Source: Phenylobacterium sp. SCN 70-31
GTDB lineage: Bacteria > Pseudomonadota > Alphaproteobacteria > Caulobacterales > Caulobacteraceae
Length of the DNA: 64,000 nucleotides
Reading direction: 5' to 3'
Assembly: GCF_001724605.1 (NCBI RefSeq)
Contig: NZ_MEEX01000004.1
Span: 62,001-126,000, forward strand
Made by a program: the position numbers and the translations under genes. The notes below the pieces were generated by a model. That model was not told where the DNA came from. It did no database searches and worked only from the letters and a program-made list of their open reading frames with translations. How positions within the stretch are numbered: the stretch's first letter is position 1; each line of letters begins with the position of its first letter. Shown piece by piece: positions 30,097-42,464 of the stretch.

Positions 30097-31137
30097 TTAT
30101 TCCGTCCCGACGGCCTCGGCCACCGACCGGAAGCCTTCCGCAGCGAGACGCCGCGCAAGCTCCTGTTTGATACGCACAACCAGGCCGGGGCCGTCGTAGG
30201 CGAGGGTGGAATAGAGCTGCACCGCGCTGGCGCCGGCGCGGATCTTGGCGAAGGCGTCCGCCCCGCTGGCGATCCCGCCGGCCCCCATCAGCAGGAAGCG
30301 GCCGTCCGCCGCCTGGCGGAACCGGCGCAGAACCTGGGTGGAGGCGGCGAACAGGGGGACGCCCGACAGCCCGCCGGCCTCGCCCGCGTGGACCGAGGCC
30401 AGGGGGGGACGCGCGATGGTGGTGTTGGAGACGATGACGCCCGCCAGGCCGCAGGCCGCGACTACGTCGCAGATCGCCTCGATCTCTTCGTCCTCCAGGT
30501 CCGGGGCGACCTTCAGGAACATCGGGACGGCCTGGCCCTGGGGCAGGGAGTCGGCGGTGGCCACGACCCGCCCCAGCAGTTCCTCCAGCGCGGCCTTGGT
30601 CTGGAGCGCGCGCAGGCCCGGCGTGTTGGGCGACGAGATGTTGATGGTGAAGTACGACGCCAGGCCCCACAGCCGCCTCAGCCCGGTGGTGTAGTCGGCC
30701 AAGCGATCCTCGGAATCCTTGTTGGCCCCCAGGTTGGCGCCGACGACGCCGCGGCCGCGCCGCGTCAGCCGGGCCGCGAAGGGCTCGAGGCCCGCGTTGT
30801 TGAACCCCATGCGGTTGATGACCGCGCGATCCTCGCTCAGCCGGAACAGGCGCGGTCGTGGATTGCCCGCCTGGGGCAGGGGCGTGACGGTGCCACACTC
30901 GGCGAAGCCGAAGCCCGCGCGCAGCATCGGCCCGAAGACCTCGGCGTTCTTGTCGAAGCCTGGCGCCAGCCCGATGGGATTGGGCAGTTTCAGGCCCGCG
31001 ACTTCGGTCGCCAGGATCGGAGGATCGGCCGGCGCGCGCGGCCCCAGGCCCAGCTTGAGGCCCAGGAGGGCGAAGCTGTGCGCATCCTCGGGGTCGAGCC
31101 CGTGCAGCGCGCGCGTGGCGAGGCCATGGACGTCCAT
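30097..31137 (-). CDS. pyrD: Dihydroorotate dehydrogenase (quinone), class 2
   Basis: Membrane-associated flavoprotein of pyrimidine synthesis that oxidises dihydroorotate to orotate with quinone as acceptor. The 346-residue product has the N-terminal helical extension of class 2 enzymes, LPNPIGLAPGFDKNAEVF, FAECGTVTPLPQAGNPRPRL and the catalytic-serine motif NISSPNTPGLRALQ. FMN-binding parts VIVSNTTIARP and LMGAGGIASGADAFAKI are also present. The ATG shares one base with the DUF952 stop. Length and motifs are standard. Confidence 0.97.
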   Translation of the reverse strand: MDVHGLATRALHGLDPEDAHSFALLGLKLGLGPRAPADPPILATEVAGLKLPNPIGLAPGFDKNAEVFGPMLRAGFGFAECGTVTPLPQAGNPRPRLFRLSEDRAVINRMGFNNAGLEPFAARLTRRGRGVVGANLGANKDSEDRLADYTTGLRRLWGLASYFTINISSPNTPGLRALQTKAALEELLGRVVATADSLPQGQAVPMFLKVAPDLEDEEIEAICDVVAACGLAGVIVSNTTIARPPLASVHAGEAGGLSGVPLFAASTQVLRRFRQAADGRFLLMGAGGIASGADAFAKIRAGASAVQLYSTLAYDGPGLVVRIKQELARRLAAEGFRSVAEAVGTE

Positions 31138-31475
31138 CACGTCGGGACCCGGATCCGAGGTGCGCCGGCCGCGTCGAGGGGCGCCTCGTGGACCGCCCGA
31201 ACCCGTGCGGCGTCCAGGGGCCCGTACAGGTGCGGGAAGAGGTCTCCACCGCGCGAAGGCTCCCAGCGAAGGTCGTCGCCCAGGTCGTCCGCCTCGACCT
31301 CGAGCACCACCAGGTCGGCCTGGCCCGCGAAGTGGCGGCGCGCCGTCTCCTGCGCCTGGGCGGCGGTGGAGAAGTGGATGTAGCCGTCCTGATGGTCCAC
31401 GGCCGAGCCGGCGAAGCGGCCCGCCGCCCGCGCCGCCGCCCATTCGACGCGCGGCAGGATCTTGTAGACGCGCAA
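31137..31475 (-). CDS. DUF952 family protein
   Basis: A 112-residue cytoplasmic protein of the DUF952 family: YKILPRVEWAAARAAGRFAGS, DGYIHFSTAAQAQETARRHF and GDLFPHLYGPLDAARVRAV are characteristic. The family has no settled function. It is translationally coupled to pyrD (shared base at stop and start) and three bases after the sixA-like gene, forming a three-gene operon. Confidence 0.9.
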   Translation of the reverse strand: MRVYKILPRVEWAAARAAGRFAGSAVDHQDGYIHFSTAAQAQETARRHFAGQADLVVLEVEADDLGDDLRWEPSRGGDLFPHLYGPLDAARVRAVHEAPLDAAGAPRIRVPT

Positions 31476-31478
31476 GGT

Positions 31479-31970
31479 TCAGCGCTCCGGAAAGAAGAGG
31501 CCGTCGTAGTGAGGCCGGCGGGCGCCGTCGAACAGGAACACCGCCGCGGCCGCCGTCGGGAAGTTGCGCTGCGCGCGTCCGATCAGGCCCGAGGGGGCCG
31601 CGCCTTCCTGAAGGAGCTGCAGGGTCAGTTCCTGCAGGCCCGGATTGTGGCCCACCACCAGCACCGTCTTCGCCTCGGCGGCGACGCTCTCGGCCGCCCG
31701 GCGGATCGTCCCGGCGTCGGCATGGTAGAGTTCGTCCAGAAAACGGGCCTCGGCGCCGGCGAAGGCGCCGCAGGCCGCTTCCCACGTGCCCCGGGTGCGC
31801 GCGGCCGGTGAGATCAGGGCGATCTGGGGCGTAAAGCCCAGGTCGGCCAGGTGCGCCGCCATGTCCGCCGACTCGCGGAGGCCGCGCGCCGCCAGGCGCC
31901 GGTCGAAATCGTCGCCGCTGTCGGAATCGGATTCGGCCTTGCCGTGCCGCAGGAGGATCAGCCGATCCAT
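31479..31970 (-). CDS. sixA: SixA-like phosphohistidine phosphatase
   Basis: Histidine phosphatase superfamily protein of 163 residues. The catalytic motif LLRHGKAES has His9, and the second conserved His lies in [16 protein letters not shown]. The size matches SixA, which removes phosphate from His-phosphotransfer domains or NPr-type proteins. The ATG at 31970 has a GGGAGAG ribosome site. It is first in the sixA-DUF952-pyrD operon and divergent from metX, with a 117-base space between them. Confidence 0.88.
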   Translation of the reverse strand: MDRLILLRHGKAESDSDSGDDFDRRLAARGLRESADMAAHLADLGFTPQIALISPAARTRGTWEAACGAFAGAEARFLDELYHADAGTIRRAAESVAAEAKTVLVVGHNPGLQELTLQLLQEGAAPSGLIGRAQRNFPTAAAAVFLFDGARRPHYDGLFFPER

Positions 31971-32087
31971 GCACTCTCCCTTACGCTCCACCTCCATAGC
32001 CCAGCCTCGCACGCGGGGGCAAAGCGGAAACGGCCGGCGTCGCCGCGGCCATTGACAGGCCCCCGTCCCGCGCGGTCCAAGGCGGCC

Positions 32088-33260
32088 ATGACAGCGCCGG
32101 CGCGCATAGAGGCCGAGATCCAGTCGGGCGGGGGAACATGGCGATTCCCGGCCACCCGGCCGCTGCGCCTGGATTCCGGCGCGACGCTGGCCCCGCTGGA
32201 GATCGCCTACAAGACCTATGGCGCGCTGAACGCCGACAAGACCAACGCGGTGCTGGTCTGCCACGCGCTCACGGGCGACCAGCATCTGGCCTCGACCCAT
32301 CCGGTGACCGGCAAGCCCGGCTGGTGGGACCGGTTCGTGGGGCCGGGCAAGCCGCTGGATCCGACCCGGCACTTCATCGTCTGCACCAATGTGATCGGCG
32401 GCTGCATGGGAACGACGGGCCCCGCATCGATCGACCCGGCGACGGGCGAACCCTACGGCCTCAAGTTCCCCGTCATCACCATCGCCGACATGGTGCGCGC
32501 CCAGGCCATGCTGATCGAGGACATGGGCATCGAGACCCTCTTCGCCGCGGTCGGCGGTTCGATGGGGGGGATGCAGGTGCTCCAGTGGGCGGCCGACTAT
32601 CCGGAGAAGCTGTTCAGCGCGGTGGTGATCGCCGCCGCGGCGCGGCATTCGGCCCAGAACATCGCGTTCCACGAGGTGGGGCGGCAGGCGATCATGGCCG
32701 ACCCCAACTGGTGCGCCGGGGCCTATCTCCAGGCCGGGGTGCGGCCCGAGAAGGGTCTGGCCGTCGCGCGCATGGCTGCGCACATCACCTATCTGTCCGA
32801 AGCCGCGCTCCAGCGGAAGTTCGGCCGGGAACTGCAGCGTGACGGCCTGTCCTGGGGGTTCGACGCCGATTTCCAGGTCGAGAGCTATCTGCGCCACCAG
32901 GGGGCCAGCTTCGTCGACCGCTTCGACGCCAACAGCTATCTCTACATCACCCGCGCGCTGGACTACTTCGACCTCGCCGCGCAGCACGGCGGCGTGCTGG
33001 CCGAGGCGTTCGTGCGCGCCCGGCACGTGCGCTTCTGCGTGTTGTCCTTCTCGTCCGACTGGCTCTATCCCACGCCCGAAAGCCGCGACGTCGTCCGCGC
33101 CCTGAACGGCGCCGGATGCCGGGCCAGCTTCGCCGAGATCGAGACCGACAAGGGCCACGACGCCTTCTTCCTGGACGAGCCGCTGCTGGACCAGACGCTG
33201 AAGGGGTTTCTCGCCGCCCAGGCCCAGGCCAGAGGGCTTGATCGAGGGGATCTCGATTGA
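32088..33260 (+). CDS. metX: Homoserine O-acetyl/succinyltransferase MetX
   Basis: Alpha/beta-hydrolase-fold acyltransferase of methionine synthesis; 390 residues. Nucleophile Ser158 lies in [16 protein letters not shown]; the catalytic Asp and His lie in [11 protein letters not shown] and [12 protein letters not shown]. The N-terminal [20 protein letters not shown] is typical. Acyl specificity (acetyl or succinyl) cannot be set from this reading. The stop overlaps the metW start. I saw no SAM-II-like element in the 117 bases upstream. Confidence 0.95.
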   Translation: MTAPARIEAEIQSGGGTWRFPATRPLRLDSGATLAPLEIAYKTYGALNADKTNAVLVCHALTGDQHLASTHPVTGKPGWWDRFVGPGKPLDPTRHFIVCTNVIGGCMGTTGPASIDPATGEPYGLKFPVITIADMVRAQAMLIEDMGIETLFAAVGGSMGGMQVLQWAADYPEKLFSAVVIAAAARHSAQNIAFHEVGRQAIMADPNWCAGAYLQAGVRPEKGLAVARMAAHITYLSEAALQRKFGRELQRDGLSWGFDADFQVESYLRHQGASFVDRFDANSYLYITRALDYFDLAAQHGGVLAEAFVRARHVRFCVLSFSSDWLYPTPESRDVVRALNGAGCRASFAEIETDKGHDAFFLDEPLLDQTLKGFLAAQAQARGLDRGDLD

Positions 33261-33976
33261 CTCGCGTGCGGGAGGATTTCGCCGAAATCCTGAAGCTGGT
33301 GCGCCCCAACGCGCGCGTGCTCGACATCGGCTGCGGCGAGGGCGAACTGCTGGAGCTGCTGACCCGCGAGAAGTCGGCGGACGGCCAGGGCCTGGAGATC
33401 AGCCCCGAAGGCGTCGCTGCCTGCCTCGCCCGCGGCCTGGCGGTGGTCCAGGGCGACGGCGACCGGGACCTGGACCATTTCCCGTCCCGGGCGTTCGACT
33501 ACGCCATCCTGTCCAAGACCCTACAGCAGATGCGCGAGCCCAAGCACGTGCTGTCGGAGCTGTTGCGGATCGCCGATCAGGCGGTGGTGTCGGTGCCGAA
33601 CTTCGGCCACTGGCGGGTGCGCTGGGCCCTGCTCTCGCGGGGGCGGATGCCGGAGACGGGCGCTCTGCCCGAACCCTGGTGGTCGACGCCGAACATCCAC
33701 CTCTGCACGCTGCGGGACTTCGTGGGTCTTTGCGACGACCTGGAGCTTCGGATCGACGCCTGCGCCTCGCTGGCCGACGGCCGGGCCGCGCGGCCCATCG
33801 ACCCGCGCGCGCCGATCGAGAACTGGCGGGCCGAGACGGCGCTGTTCCTGCTCAGCCGCAAGGCCGAACCCCAGCCGGCGACCACGTCCGCGCAGCAGAA
33901 CCTGTTCGGAGAGGTTGAGCCGCTCCGCGCGGAATCCGCCCGGGCGCAACCCGTTAGAGCCGCCCGCAGGCGGTAG
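33257..33976 (+). CDS. metW: MetW methyltransferase-fold protein
   Basis: Partner of MetX in methionine synthesis; SAM-methyltransferase fold of 239 residues. Motif [16 protein letters not shown] and [18 protein letters not shown], then [16 protein letters not shown] are characteristic of MetW. The start is a TTG in a TTGA overlap with the metX stop. The C-terminus runs about 40 residues beyond the usual end as an Arg/Ala-rich tail. In proteobacteria the pair is needed for efficient homoserine acylation. Confidence 0.95.
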   Translation: MTRVREDFAEILKLVRPNARVLDIGCGEGELLELLTREKSADGQGLEISPEGVAACLARGLAVVQGDGDRDLDHFPSRAFDYAILSKTLQQMREPKHVLSELLRIADQAVVSVPNFGHWRVRWALLSRGRMPETGALPEPWWSTPNIHLCTLRDFVGLCDDLELRIDACASLADGRAARPIDPRAPIENWRAETALFLLSRKAEPQPATTSAQQNLFGEVEPLRAESARAQPVRAARRR

Positions 33977-34027
33977 CGCCGCGACGGACGAGGGGCGTGG
34001 CCCACCCGCCCGCCGCGGCGGGCCGGA

Positions 34028-35233
34028 TCAGAAGATTTCGAACAGGCCGGCCGCGCCCATGCCGCCGCCGATGCACATGGTGACGACGCCGTACTTGGCC
34101 CCGCGCCGCTTGCCTTCGTACATCAGGTGCGCCGTGCAGCGCGCGCCGGTCATGCCGTAGGGGTGGCCGATCGAGATGGAGCCGCCCGAGACGTTGTACT
34201 TGGCCGGGTCGATGCCCAGCTTGTCGCGGCAGTAGAGGACCTGGGACGCGAAGGCCTCGTTCAGCTCCCAGATGTCGATGTCCTCGATCTTCAGGCCGTT
34301 GCGCTCGAGCAGCTTGGGGATCGCGAAGACCGGGCCGATGCCCATCTCCTCGGGGCCGCAGCCGGCCACGGCCATGCCGCGGTAGGCGCCCAGCGCCTGC
34401 AGGCCGCGCTTCTCGGCTTCCTTGCGCTCCATCAGCACCACGGCGGCGGCGCCGTCCGAAAGCTGGCTGGCGTTTCCGGCCGTGACGAACTTGCCTTGCG
34501 GGACGTAGCGGCCGCCCTTGAACACCGGGTTCAGCTTCTGGAGGTCGGCCAGGGTGGTCTGCGGGCGGTTGCCCTCGTCGGCGGAGATGGTGATCTCCTT
34601 GTCGGCGGTCTCGCCCGTCTCCTTGTTCACCAGCACCTTCATGACGGTGGTGACCGGGACGATTTCCTGGTCGAAGCGGCCTTCGGCCTGGGCCTGGGCC
34701 GTCCGGCGCTGGGATTCCAGGGCGTATTCGTCCTGGTATTCTCGGCTGACGCCGTAGCGCTCGGCGACGATCTCGGCGGTCTCGATCATCGAGGTGCCCA
34801 GCTCGGGCACGTTCTCGTGCAGCCACGGGTCGACCGCCATGAAGCGGTTCATCTTGTCGTTCTGGACCAGGCTGATCGACTCGAGGCCGCCGCCGATCGC
34901 GATCGGGGCGCCGTCGTTGATGATGTACTTGGCGGCGGTCGCCACGCCCATGAGGCCCGAGCTGCACTGGCGGTCGATGGTCATGCCCGAGACCGTGTTG
35001 GGCAGGCCGGCGCGCAGGGCGGCCTGGCGGGCGATGTTGTTGCCGGTCGTGCCCTGCTGGATCGCGGCGCCGAAGGCCACGTCGTCGATCTCGCCGGGGT
35101 CGACGCCGGCCTGGGCGACGGCCGCCCGGATGGCCTCGGCGCCCAGGGTCGCGCCGTAGGTGTTGTTGAAGGCGCCGCGGTAGGCCTTCCCGATGGGCGT
35201 CCGCTTCGCGGCGACAATGACGGCTTCACGCAT
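34028..35233 (-). CDS. Acetyl-CoA acyltransferase (thiolase)
   Basis: Thiolase of fatty-acid beta-oxidation that cleaves 3-ketoacyl-CoA; 401 residues. Active-site Cys90 lies in [13 protein letters not shown]; the second motif is [11 protein letters not shown], then [16 protein letters not shown] with the active His; the C-terminal Cys is in [13 protein letters not shown]. It stands about 100 bases downstream of the multifunctional enzyme gene on the same strand, separated by a strong terminator. It may also act in synthesis of acetoacetyl-CoA; fadA is the likely name by context. Confidence 0.94.
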   Translation of the reverse strand: MREAVIVAAKRTPIGKAYRGAFNNTYGATLGAEAIRAAVAQAGVDPGEIDDVAFGAAIQQGTTGNNIARQAALRAGLPNTVSGMTIDRQCSSGLMGVATAAKYIINDGAPIAIGGGLESISLVQNDKMNRFMAVDPWLHENVPELGTSMIETAEIVAERYGVSREYQDEYALESQRRTAQAQAEGRFDQEIVPVTTVMKVLVNKETGETADKEITISADEGNRPQTTLADLQKLNPVFKGGRYVPQGKFVTAGNASQLSDGAAAVVLMERKEAEKRGLQALGAYRGMAVAGCGPEEMGIGPVFAIPKLLERNGLKIEDIDIWELNEAFASQVLYCRDKLGIDPAKYNVSGGSISIGHPYGMTGARCTAHLMYEGKRRGAKYGVVTMCIGGGMGAAGLFEIF

Positions 35234-35288
35234 GATGAGAGATGTCCTTGACGTTGGGTGACATTACGCTGGGTTAAGTGGGGCGCGG

Positions 35289-35321
35289 AAAAAGGGCGGA
35301 GCAGCCTTCGCCGCTCCGCCC
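35289..35321 (-). terminator. Intrinsic terminator behind the FadB/FadJ-type gene
   Basis: On the minus strand, GGGCGGAGC and GCTCCGCCC (35313-35321 and 35294-35302) form a 9-bp stem with a 10-base loop, followed by a run of five T (35289-35293). It begins 12 bases behind the stop codon of the multifunctional enzyme gene and lies ahead of the thiolase gene. This is a textbook intrinsic terminator. Confidence 0.85.
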
Positions 35322-35332
35322 TCGTCGTTGGA

Positions 35333-37411
<2,079 letters not shown>

Positions 37412-37586
37412 CTCGCTTCCTCGAAATTGATGGGGCTGACCACTCGTTCAAAATCTGGCGGTCGTGAAATTCAAACGCGTGTTATAGGCCCCGCCGGACG
37501 AGGCCAAGTCAATTCCTGCAAGGGACCGCCCTCTCAGGGACTGTGTTGTCGGCCTCCGGAAACCGGACAAAGGAAGGAAGCGTCAC

Positions 37587-38363
37587 ATGGCGTCCAATCT
37601 GTTCTCGCTCGACGGCAAGGTGGCGCTGGTCACCGGCGGTTCGCGCGGCATCGGCAAGATGATCGCGAAGGGTTTCCTCGAAGCTGGCTGCCGCAAGGTC
37701 TACATCACCGCCCGCAAGGCGGCGGCCTGCGACGCCGCGGCCGAGGAACTGGGCCCGCAATGCGTCTCGATCCCGGTGGACATCTCCACCGTCGAGGGCT
37801 GCAAGATGCTGGCCGAGCGCTATCTCAGCCACGAGGACAAGCTGGACGTCCTGCTGAACAACGCCGGCGCCGCCTGGGGCGCGCCGTTCGAAGAGTTCCC
37901 CGAGAGCGGCTGGGACAAGGTCGTGGACCTGAACCTGAAGTCGCCCTTCTTCCTGACCCAGGCGCTGCACAAGACCCTGAAGGCCAGCGGGACGCATGAG
38001 CGGCCGGCGAAGGTGATCAACATCGCGTCGATCGACGGCATCCGCCTGAATCCCCAGGAGACCTACAGCTACCACGCCTCGAAGTCGGGCCTGATCTATC
38101 TGACCCGGCGAATGGCGGCGCGGCTGATCCAGGACAACATCGTCATGAGCGCCATCGCGCCCGGAGCGTTCGCCTCGGACATGAACCGCGTGGCCCGCGA
38201 CCAGAGCGACGAGGTGGCCAAGCGCATCCCCTCGCGCCGCATCGGGACCGACGAGGACATGCAGGGTGTCGCCATCTACCTGGCGAGCCGCGCCGGCGAC
38301 TATGTGGTGGGCGAAACCATCGCCGTGGACGGCGGCGTGGCCCTGGCGCAGATGGGCGTCTGA
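37587..38363 (+). CDS. SDR family oxidoreductase
   Basis: Short-chain dehydrogenase of 258 residues. The NADP-binding motif is TGGSRGIGKMIAKG; NNAGAAWGAPFEE follows. The catalytic residues are Ser148 (NIASIDG), Tyr162 and Lys166 (YSYHASKSG). AAGGAAGG precedes the ATG. The sequence resembles the FabG/RhlG type; its substrate is unknown. Placement divergent to the beta-oxidation gene suggests an acyl or ketoacyl substrate (inference). Confidence 0.93.
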   Translation: MASNLFSLDGKVALVTGGSRGIGKMIAKGFLEAGCRKVYITARKAAACDAAAEELGPQCVSIPVDISTVEGCKMLAERYLSHEDKLDVLLNNAGAAWGAPFEEFPESGWDKVVDLNLKSPFFLTQALHKTLKASGTHERPAKVINIASIDGIRLNPQETYSYHASKSGLIYLTRRMAARLIQDNIVMSAIAPGAFASDMNRVARDQSDEVAKRIPSRRIGTDEDMQGVAIYLASRAGDYVVGETIAVDGGVALAQMGV

Positions 38364-38372
38364 TCCTCTCGC

Positions 38373-38411
38373 GGAGCCGCCTCGAGATCGGGGCGGCTCC
38401 TATTTATTCTT
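38373..38411 (+). terminator. Intrinsic terminator behind the SDR gene
   Basis: GGAGCCGCC (38373-38381) and GGCGGCTCC (38392-38400) form a 9-bp stem with a 10-base loop, followed by TATTTATTCTT. It serves the SDR gene on the plus strand. The convergent gene ends at 38404, so the T-tract overlaps its stop codon. Confidence 0.8.
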
Positions 38412-39375
38412 CGCCCGGCGTCTTCACGGTGAAGCCCTGGCCGCGGAGGCGTTCCAGGACGCCATTCTGGGCCAGGAGGGGCCGAAGCGGCACCAGCGCG
38501 ATGGCGTGGCCGGGCTGCTTCAGGGCGGCGGCGATGGCGGCGGCGGTGTCGGCCTTCGTGCGTTCGTCGTAGCTGCGGCCGCCGGTGATGGTGGCGAGGC
38601 ACCGTTCGTAGGTGCGCTCGTTGGCCAGCGCGCCCTGGACGTCACCCTGGGCCCAGGCGACGGCGGCGGCGCGGGTCACGCCCGGACCGGCCTCGACCTG
38701 CGCCAGCACTTCGTCGAAGCAGAGGCGCCCCGTGGCCGCCGGCGTGCGCAGGATGCCACCGAGCTGCGGCCCCAGGTCGTAGCTCTTGTCCACCACCTTC
38801 ACGCCCCGCTGCTGGGCCAGATGGCGGACCAGCTTGGCCGGGTCCGAGTTGGTCAGTTCGTGGCCGTCCCGGTAGTCGATGGCGAGCTGGACGCCCGCCG
38901 CCAGCGGATTGCTCGTCGGGTAGTGCCGCGCATCGTGACCCAGGCGCGTGCGCGCCGCGACGAAGCGGGTGCGGGTGGCGGGGTCCAGGCGCTCCTCGAA
39001 CGGCCCGCCAGAACGCAGGCGCACGAGGTTGACGGCCGTGCCCAGCGACCCTGCGGCCTTGGCCCGCACGTTCACGAACGGCAGGATCACCACGCTGGCG
39101 CCGTCCAACCGGCGCTCGAAGATCGTCCGGTCCCATTGCATCCGCTTGGGCGCCAGGGACGGCACGCCCAGGACATAGACCGTGGTGTCGCCGTCGCTCA
39201 CCCGCCACCAGGCGGGGCCGGGCAGTCGGCCGCGGACCACCAGTTCCTCGACAAGGGTGTCGTCGGGGTCGTCGAGAAGCGGGTCCTGCGGCGTCTGGGT
39301 CGCTGCGGGCGCAACAAGCACGGCCAGGGCCGCGGCGACCGGGGCGAGGGCGATCAGGACGAGACGGTTCAGCAC
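38404..39375 (-). CDS. TraB/GumN-like secreted protein
   Basis: A 323-residue exported protein starting with a GTG at 39375 (VLNRLVLIALAPVAAAL signal). The body has TVYVLGVPSLAPKRMQWD, FERRLDGASVVILP and TSNPLAAGVQLAIDYRDGHEL, and C-terminal ERCLATITGGRSYDERTKADTA. This layout matches TraB/GumN (PF01963) family proteins of Caulobacterales and sphingomonads. The usual GxxH metal motif is GVPS here, so the catalytic His of other TraB/Tiki members appears lost. Function unknown. It is divergent from mutL, with 63 bases between. Confidence 0.65.
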   Translation of the reverse strand: MLNRLVLIALAPVAAALAVLVAPAATQTPQDPLLDDPDDTLVEELVVRGRLPGPAWWRVSDGDTTVYVLGVPSLAPKRMQWDRTIFERRLDGASVVILPFVNVRAKAAGSLGTAVNLVRLRSGGPFEERLDPATRTRFVAARTRLGHDARHYPTSNPLAAGVQLAIDYRDGHELTNSDPAKLVRHLAQQRGVKVVDKSYDLGPQLGGILRTPAATGRLCFDEVLAQVEAGPGVTRAAAVAWAQGDVQGALANERTYERCLATITGGRSYDERTKADTAAAIAAALKQPGHAIALVPLRPLLAQNGVLERLRGQGFTVKTPGEE

Positions 39376-39438
39376 GGTGTGATCATCGCAGGGAAAGCGG
39401 CTCCTCGGAATCGTACTATGTAGGAGAACCAGACGCCC

Positions 39439-41298
39439 ATGCCGATCCGACGCCTCCCGACCGAACTCATCAACCGCATCGCCGCCGGCGAGGTGGTCGA
39501 GCGGCCGGCCAGCGCGGTCAAGGAACTGGTCGAGAATGCGCTCGACGCGGGCGCTTCGGAAATCCAGGTGCAGGTGGATGGCGGTGGGCTCACCCGCATC
39601 CTCGTGGCCGACGACGGCGGCGGTTTGACGGCGGACGAGCTGCCCCTGGCGGTCGAGCGTCACGCCACCTCCAAGCTGGCGCCCGGCGAGGACGGCGACT
39701 ACGACCTGCTGCGCATCGCCACCCTGGGGTTCCGGGGCGAGGCGCTGCCGTCCATCGGCTCGGTGGCGCGGCTGTCGATCGCCAGCCGGTCGCGCGGGAT
39801 GGCCGACGCGCACGCCATCTTCGTGGACGGCGGCGCGGTGGGGGCGGTGGCGCCCGCCGGCTTCCCCGGCCCGCACGGGGCGCGGGTGGAGGTGCGCGAT
39901 CTCTTCTACGCCACGCCCGCGCGGCTGAAGTTCATGAAATCCGAGCGCTCGGAATCCCAGGCGATCACCGAGGAGATCAAGCGCCAGGCCATGGCGCACG
40001 AGGCGGTGGGCTTCGCCCTGGACATCGATGGTCGCCGCACCCTTCGCCTGCCGGCCGAGGCGGCGGGCGACGCCGGCCGCCTGGCGCGCCTGGCCACGAT
40101 CCTCGGCCGCGACTTCTCGGACAACGCCCTGCTCATCGACCACGAACGCGAGGGTGTGCGCCTCTCCGGCTATGCGGGCCTGCCGACCTACAACCGGGGC
40201 AACGCGGCCCACCAGTACCTGTTCGTCAACGGCCGCCCGGTGCGGGACCGGCTGCTCCAGGGGGCGCTGCGCGGCGCCTACGCCGATTTCCTGGCCCGCG
40301 ACCGGCATCCGGTGGCGGCGCTCTACGTCGAGCTGGACCCCTCGCTGGTGGACGTGAACGTGCATCCGGCCAAGGCGGAGGTTCGGTTCCGCGATCCGGG
40401 CCTCGTGCGCGGCCTGATCGTCAGCGGCCTGCGCCACAGCCTGGCCGCGGCCGGCCACAGGGCTTCGACCACCGTCGCCCAGGCGGCGCTGGGCGGCTTC
40501 CGGCCGCAATCGGCCCCGTTTCCCTCGCCGCGGCCTTCGGGCGCCGGCTTCTCGGCCTGGTCGCAGGGGGGCTGGACGCCGAACGCGGCGGCCGCGGCCG
40601 TGGCCCAGGCGATCCCCGGTCTGTCCGAGGTCTCGGCGCGGGCCGAACCGGCATGGACGCCGGACGCGCCAGGCCTGTCCGAGGAGCCGGCCGCCGCGCC
40701 CGTCTTCGATCCGGTGGACTTTCCGCTGGGCGCCGCCCGGGCCCAAGTCCACGAAACCTACATCGTCGCCCAGACCCGCGACGGCGTGGTGATCGTGGAT
40801 CAGCACGCCGCCCACGAGCGGCTGGTCTATGAGCGGATGAAGGCCGAGATGGCCGAGGGCGGCGTGGCCCGGCAGGCGCTGCTGCTGCCCGAGGTGGTCG
40901 AGCTGGACCCCGCAGAGGCCGAGCGCGTGGTCGCCCGCGCCGACGAACTGGCCGCCCTGGGCCTGGTGGTCGAGGCTTTCGGCGCCGGCGCGGTCCTGGT
41001 GCGCGAGGTTCCGGCCCTGCTCGGAGAGACGGATGCGGCCGGGCTGGTCCGCGACATCGCCGACGACCTGACCGAGAACGGCGCGGCGCTCGCGCTCAAG
41101 GAGCGCCTGGAGGATGTCTGCGGGACGATGGCCTGCCACGGCTCGGTGCGCGCCGGCCGCCGCCTGACCGCGCCCGAGATGAACGCCCTGCTGCGCCAGA
41201 TGGAGGCCACGCCCCATTCGGGCCAGTGCAACCACGGCCGCCCCACCTACGTCGAACTCAAGCTGGCGGACATCGAGCGGCTGTTCGGACGCCGCTGA
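39439..41298 (+). CDS. mutL: DNA mismatch repair protein MutL
   Basis: Mismatch-repair matchmaker, 619 residues. The N-terminal GHKL ATPase has [41 protein letters not shown] and the transducer part [16 protein letters not shown]. The C-terminal domain contains [12 protein letters not shown], an exact match to the endonuclease motif DQHA-x2-E-x4-E, plus [10 protein letters not shown] and CNHGRP. So this MutL is the nicking type found in bacteria without MutH. A disordered Pro/Ala linker (about residues 345-420) lies between the halves. Confidence 0.97.
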   Translation: MPIRRLPTELINRIAAGEVVERPASAVKELVENALDAGASEIQVQVDGGGLTRILVADDGGGLTADELPLAVERHATSKLAPGEDGDYDLLRIATLGFRGEALPSIGSVARLSIASRSRGMADAHAIFVDGGAVGAVAPAGFPGPHGARVEVRDLFYATPARLKFMKSERSESQAITEEIKRQAMAHEAVGFALDIDGRRTLRLPAEAAGDAGRLARLATILGRDFSDNALLIDHEREGVRLSGYAGLPTYNRGNAAHQYLFVNGRPVRDRLLQGALRGAYADFLARDRHPVAALYVELDPSLVDVNVHPAKAEVRFRDPGLVRGLIVSGLRHSLAAAGHRASTTVAQAALGGFRPQSAPFPSPRPSGAGFSAWSQGGWTPNAAAAAVAQAIPGLSEVSARAEPAWTPDAPGLSEEPAAAPVFDPVDFPLGAARAQVHETYIVAQTRDGVVIVDQHAAHERLVYERMKAEMAEGGVARQALLLPEVVELDPAEAERVVARADELAALGLVVEAFGAGAVLVREVPALLGETDAAGLVRDIADDLTENGAALALKERLEDVCGTMACHGSVRAGRRLTAPEMNALLRQMEATPHSGQCNHGRPTYVELKLADIERLFGRR

Positions 41299-41453
41299 GC
41301 GTCCGCGCGCAAGCTCGGCCCTGACGCAAGGGCCTGACGCAACGGATGGTGCGCGCGGCGAGCGGCTCGTCGGGACGGGGTGAGGGGTTGACTCGCGCGG
41401 TCTCCCCCGGAAGAACGCCCGCCACACGAGAAAATTCGAAGGAGTTCCGCCTC

Positions 41454-42464
41454 ATGGCTGTCCGCGTCGCCATCAACGGTTTCGGTCGCATCGGCCGTCT
41501 GGTCCTGCGCTCGATCGTCGAACACGGACGCAAGGACATCGAGGTGGTCGCGATCAACGACCTGGGCCCGGTGGAGACCAACGCCCACCTGCTGCGCTAC
41601 GACAGCGTGCACGGCCGCTTCCCGGCCGAGGTGAAGGTGGACGGCGACTTCATCGAGGTGGCGGGCCACGGCCGCATCAAGGTGACCGCCATCCGCGATC
41701 CCAAGGACCTGCCGCACAAGGACCTGGGCGTGGACATCGCGCTGGAGTGCACCGGCATCTTCACCTCGAAGGAGAAGGCCCAGGCGCACCTGGACGCCGG
41801 CGCCAAGCGGGTGATCATCTCGGCTCCCGGCGACAACGTGGACAAGACCATCGTCTACGGCGTGAACCACGCGAGCCTGACCAAGGACGACGTGATCATC
41901 TCGAACGCGTCGTGCACCACCAACTGCCTGGCGCCCGTCGCCCATGTGCTGCAGGACCTCTGCGGCATCGAGCGCGGGTACATGACCACGATCCACTCCT
42001 ACACCGGCGACCAGCCGACCCTGGATACGATGCACAAGGACCTGTACCGCGCCCGCGCCGCGGCCATGTCCATGATCCCGACCTCCACCGGCGCCGCCAA
42101 GGCCCTGGGCCTGGTGATCCCGGCGCTGGCCGGAAAGCTGGACGGCAGTTCGATCCGGGTGCCGACCCCCAACGTCTCGGTCGTCGATCTGAAGTTCGTG
42201 CCCACCCGCTCGACCACGGTGGCCGACATCAACGCCGCGCTGGAAGCGGCCGCCAACGGCGCGCTGAAGGGCGTGCTGGCGGTCACCAAGGACCCGCTGG
42301 TCTCCACCGACTTCAACCACAACCCCGCCTCGTCGACGGTGGCCCTGCCCCAGACGCAGATCGTGGACGGCGGCCTCTGCCGCGTCCTGAGCTGGTACGA
42401 CAACGAGTGGGGCTTCTCCACCCGCATGAGCGACACCGCCGTCGCCATGGGCAAGCTGATCTGA
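41454..42464 (+). CDS. gap: Glyceraldehyde-3-phosphate dehydrogenase (type I)
   Basis: Glycolytic and gluconeogenic enzyme of 336 residues. The NAD-binding motif [14 protein letters not shown] is followed by the catalytic Cys in [12 protein letters not shown], then [12 protein letters not shown] and the C-terminal [18 protein letters not shown] precedes the ATG. It is the first gene of a run with a small membrane protein, pgk and fba. The stop overlaps the start of the next gene (TGATG type). Confidence 0.97.
   Translation: MAVRVAINGFGRIGRLVLRSIVEHGRKDIEVVAINDLGPVETNAHLLRYDSVHGRFPAEVKVDGDFIEVAGHGRIKVTAIRDPKDLPHKDLGVDIALECTGIFTSKEKAQAHLDAGAKRVIISAPGDNVDKTIVYGVNHASLTKDDVIISNASCTTNCLAPVAHVLQDLCGIERGYMTTIHSYTGDQPTLDTMHKDLYRARAAAMSMIPTSTGAAKALGLVIPALAGKLDGSSIRVPTPNVSVVDLKFVPTRSTTVADINAALEAAANGALKGVLAVTKDPLVSTDFNHNPASSTVALPQTQIVDGGLCRVLSWYDNEWGFSTRMSDTAVAMGKLI

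Noticed and set aside
31971..32087. Possible SAM-II riboswitch ahead of metX
   Set aside because: I looked for the conserved SAM-II sequence pattern in the 117 bases and did not find it; only GC-rich sequence is present.
38404..41427. A 1007-residue frame on the minus strand across mutL
   Set aside because: Only the C-terminal 323 residues look like a protein; the rest is the antisense of mutL.
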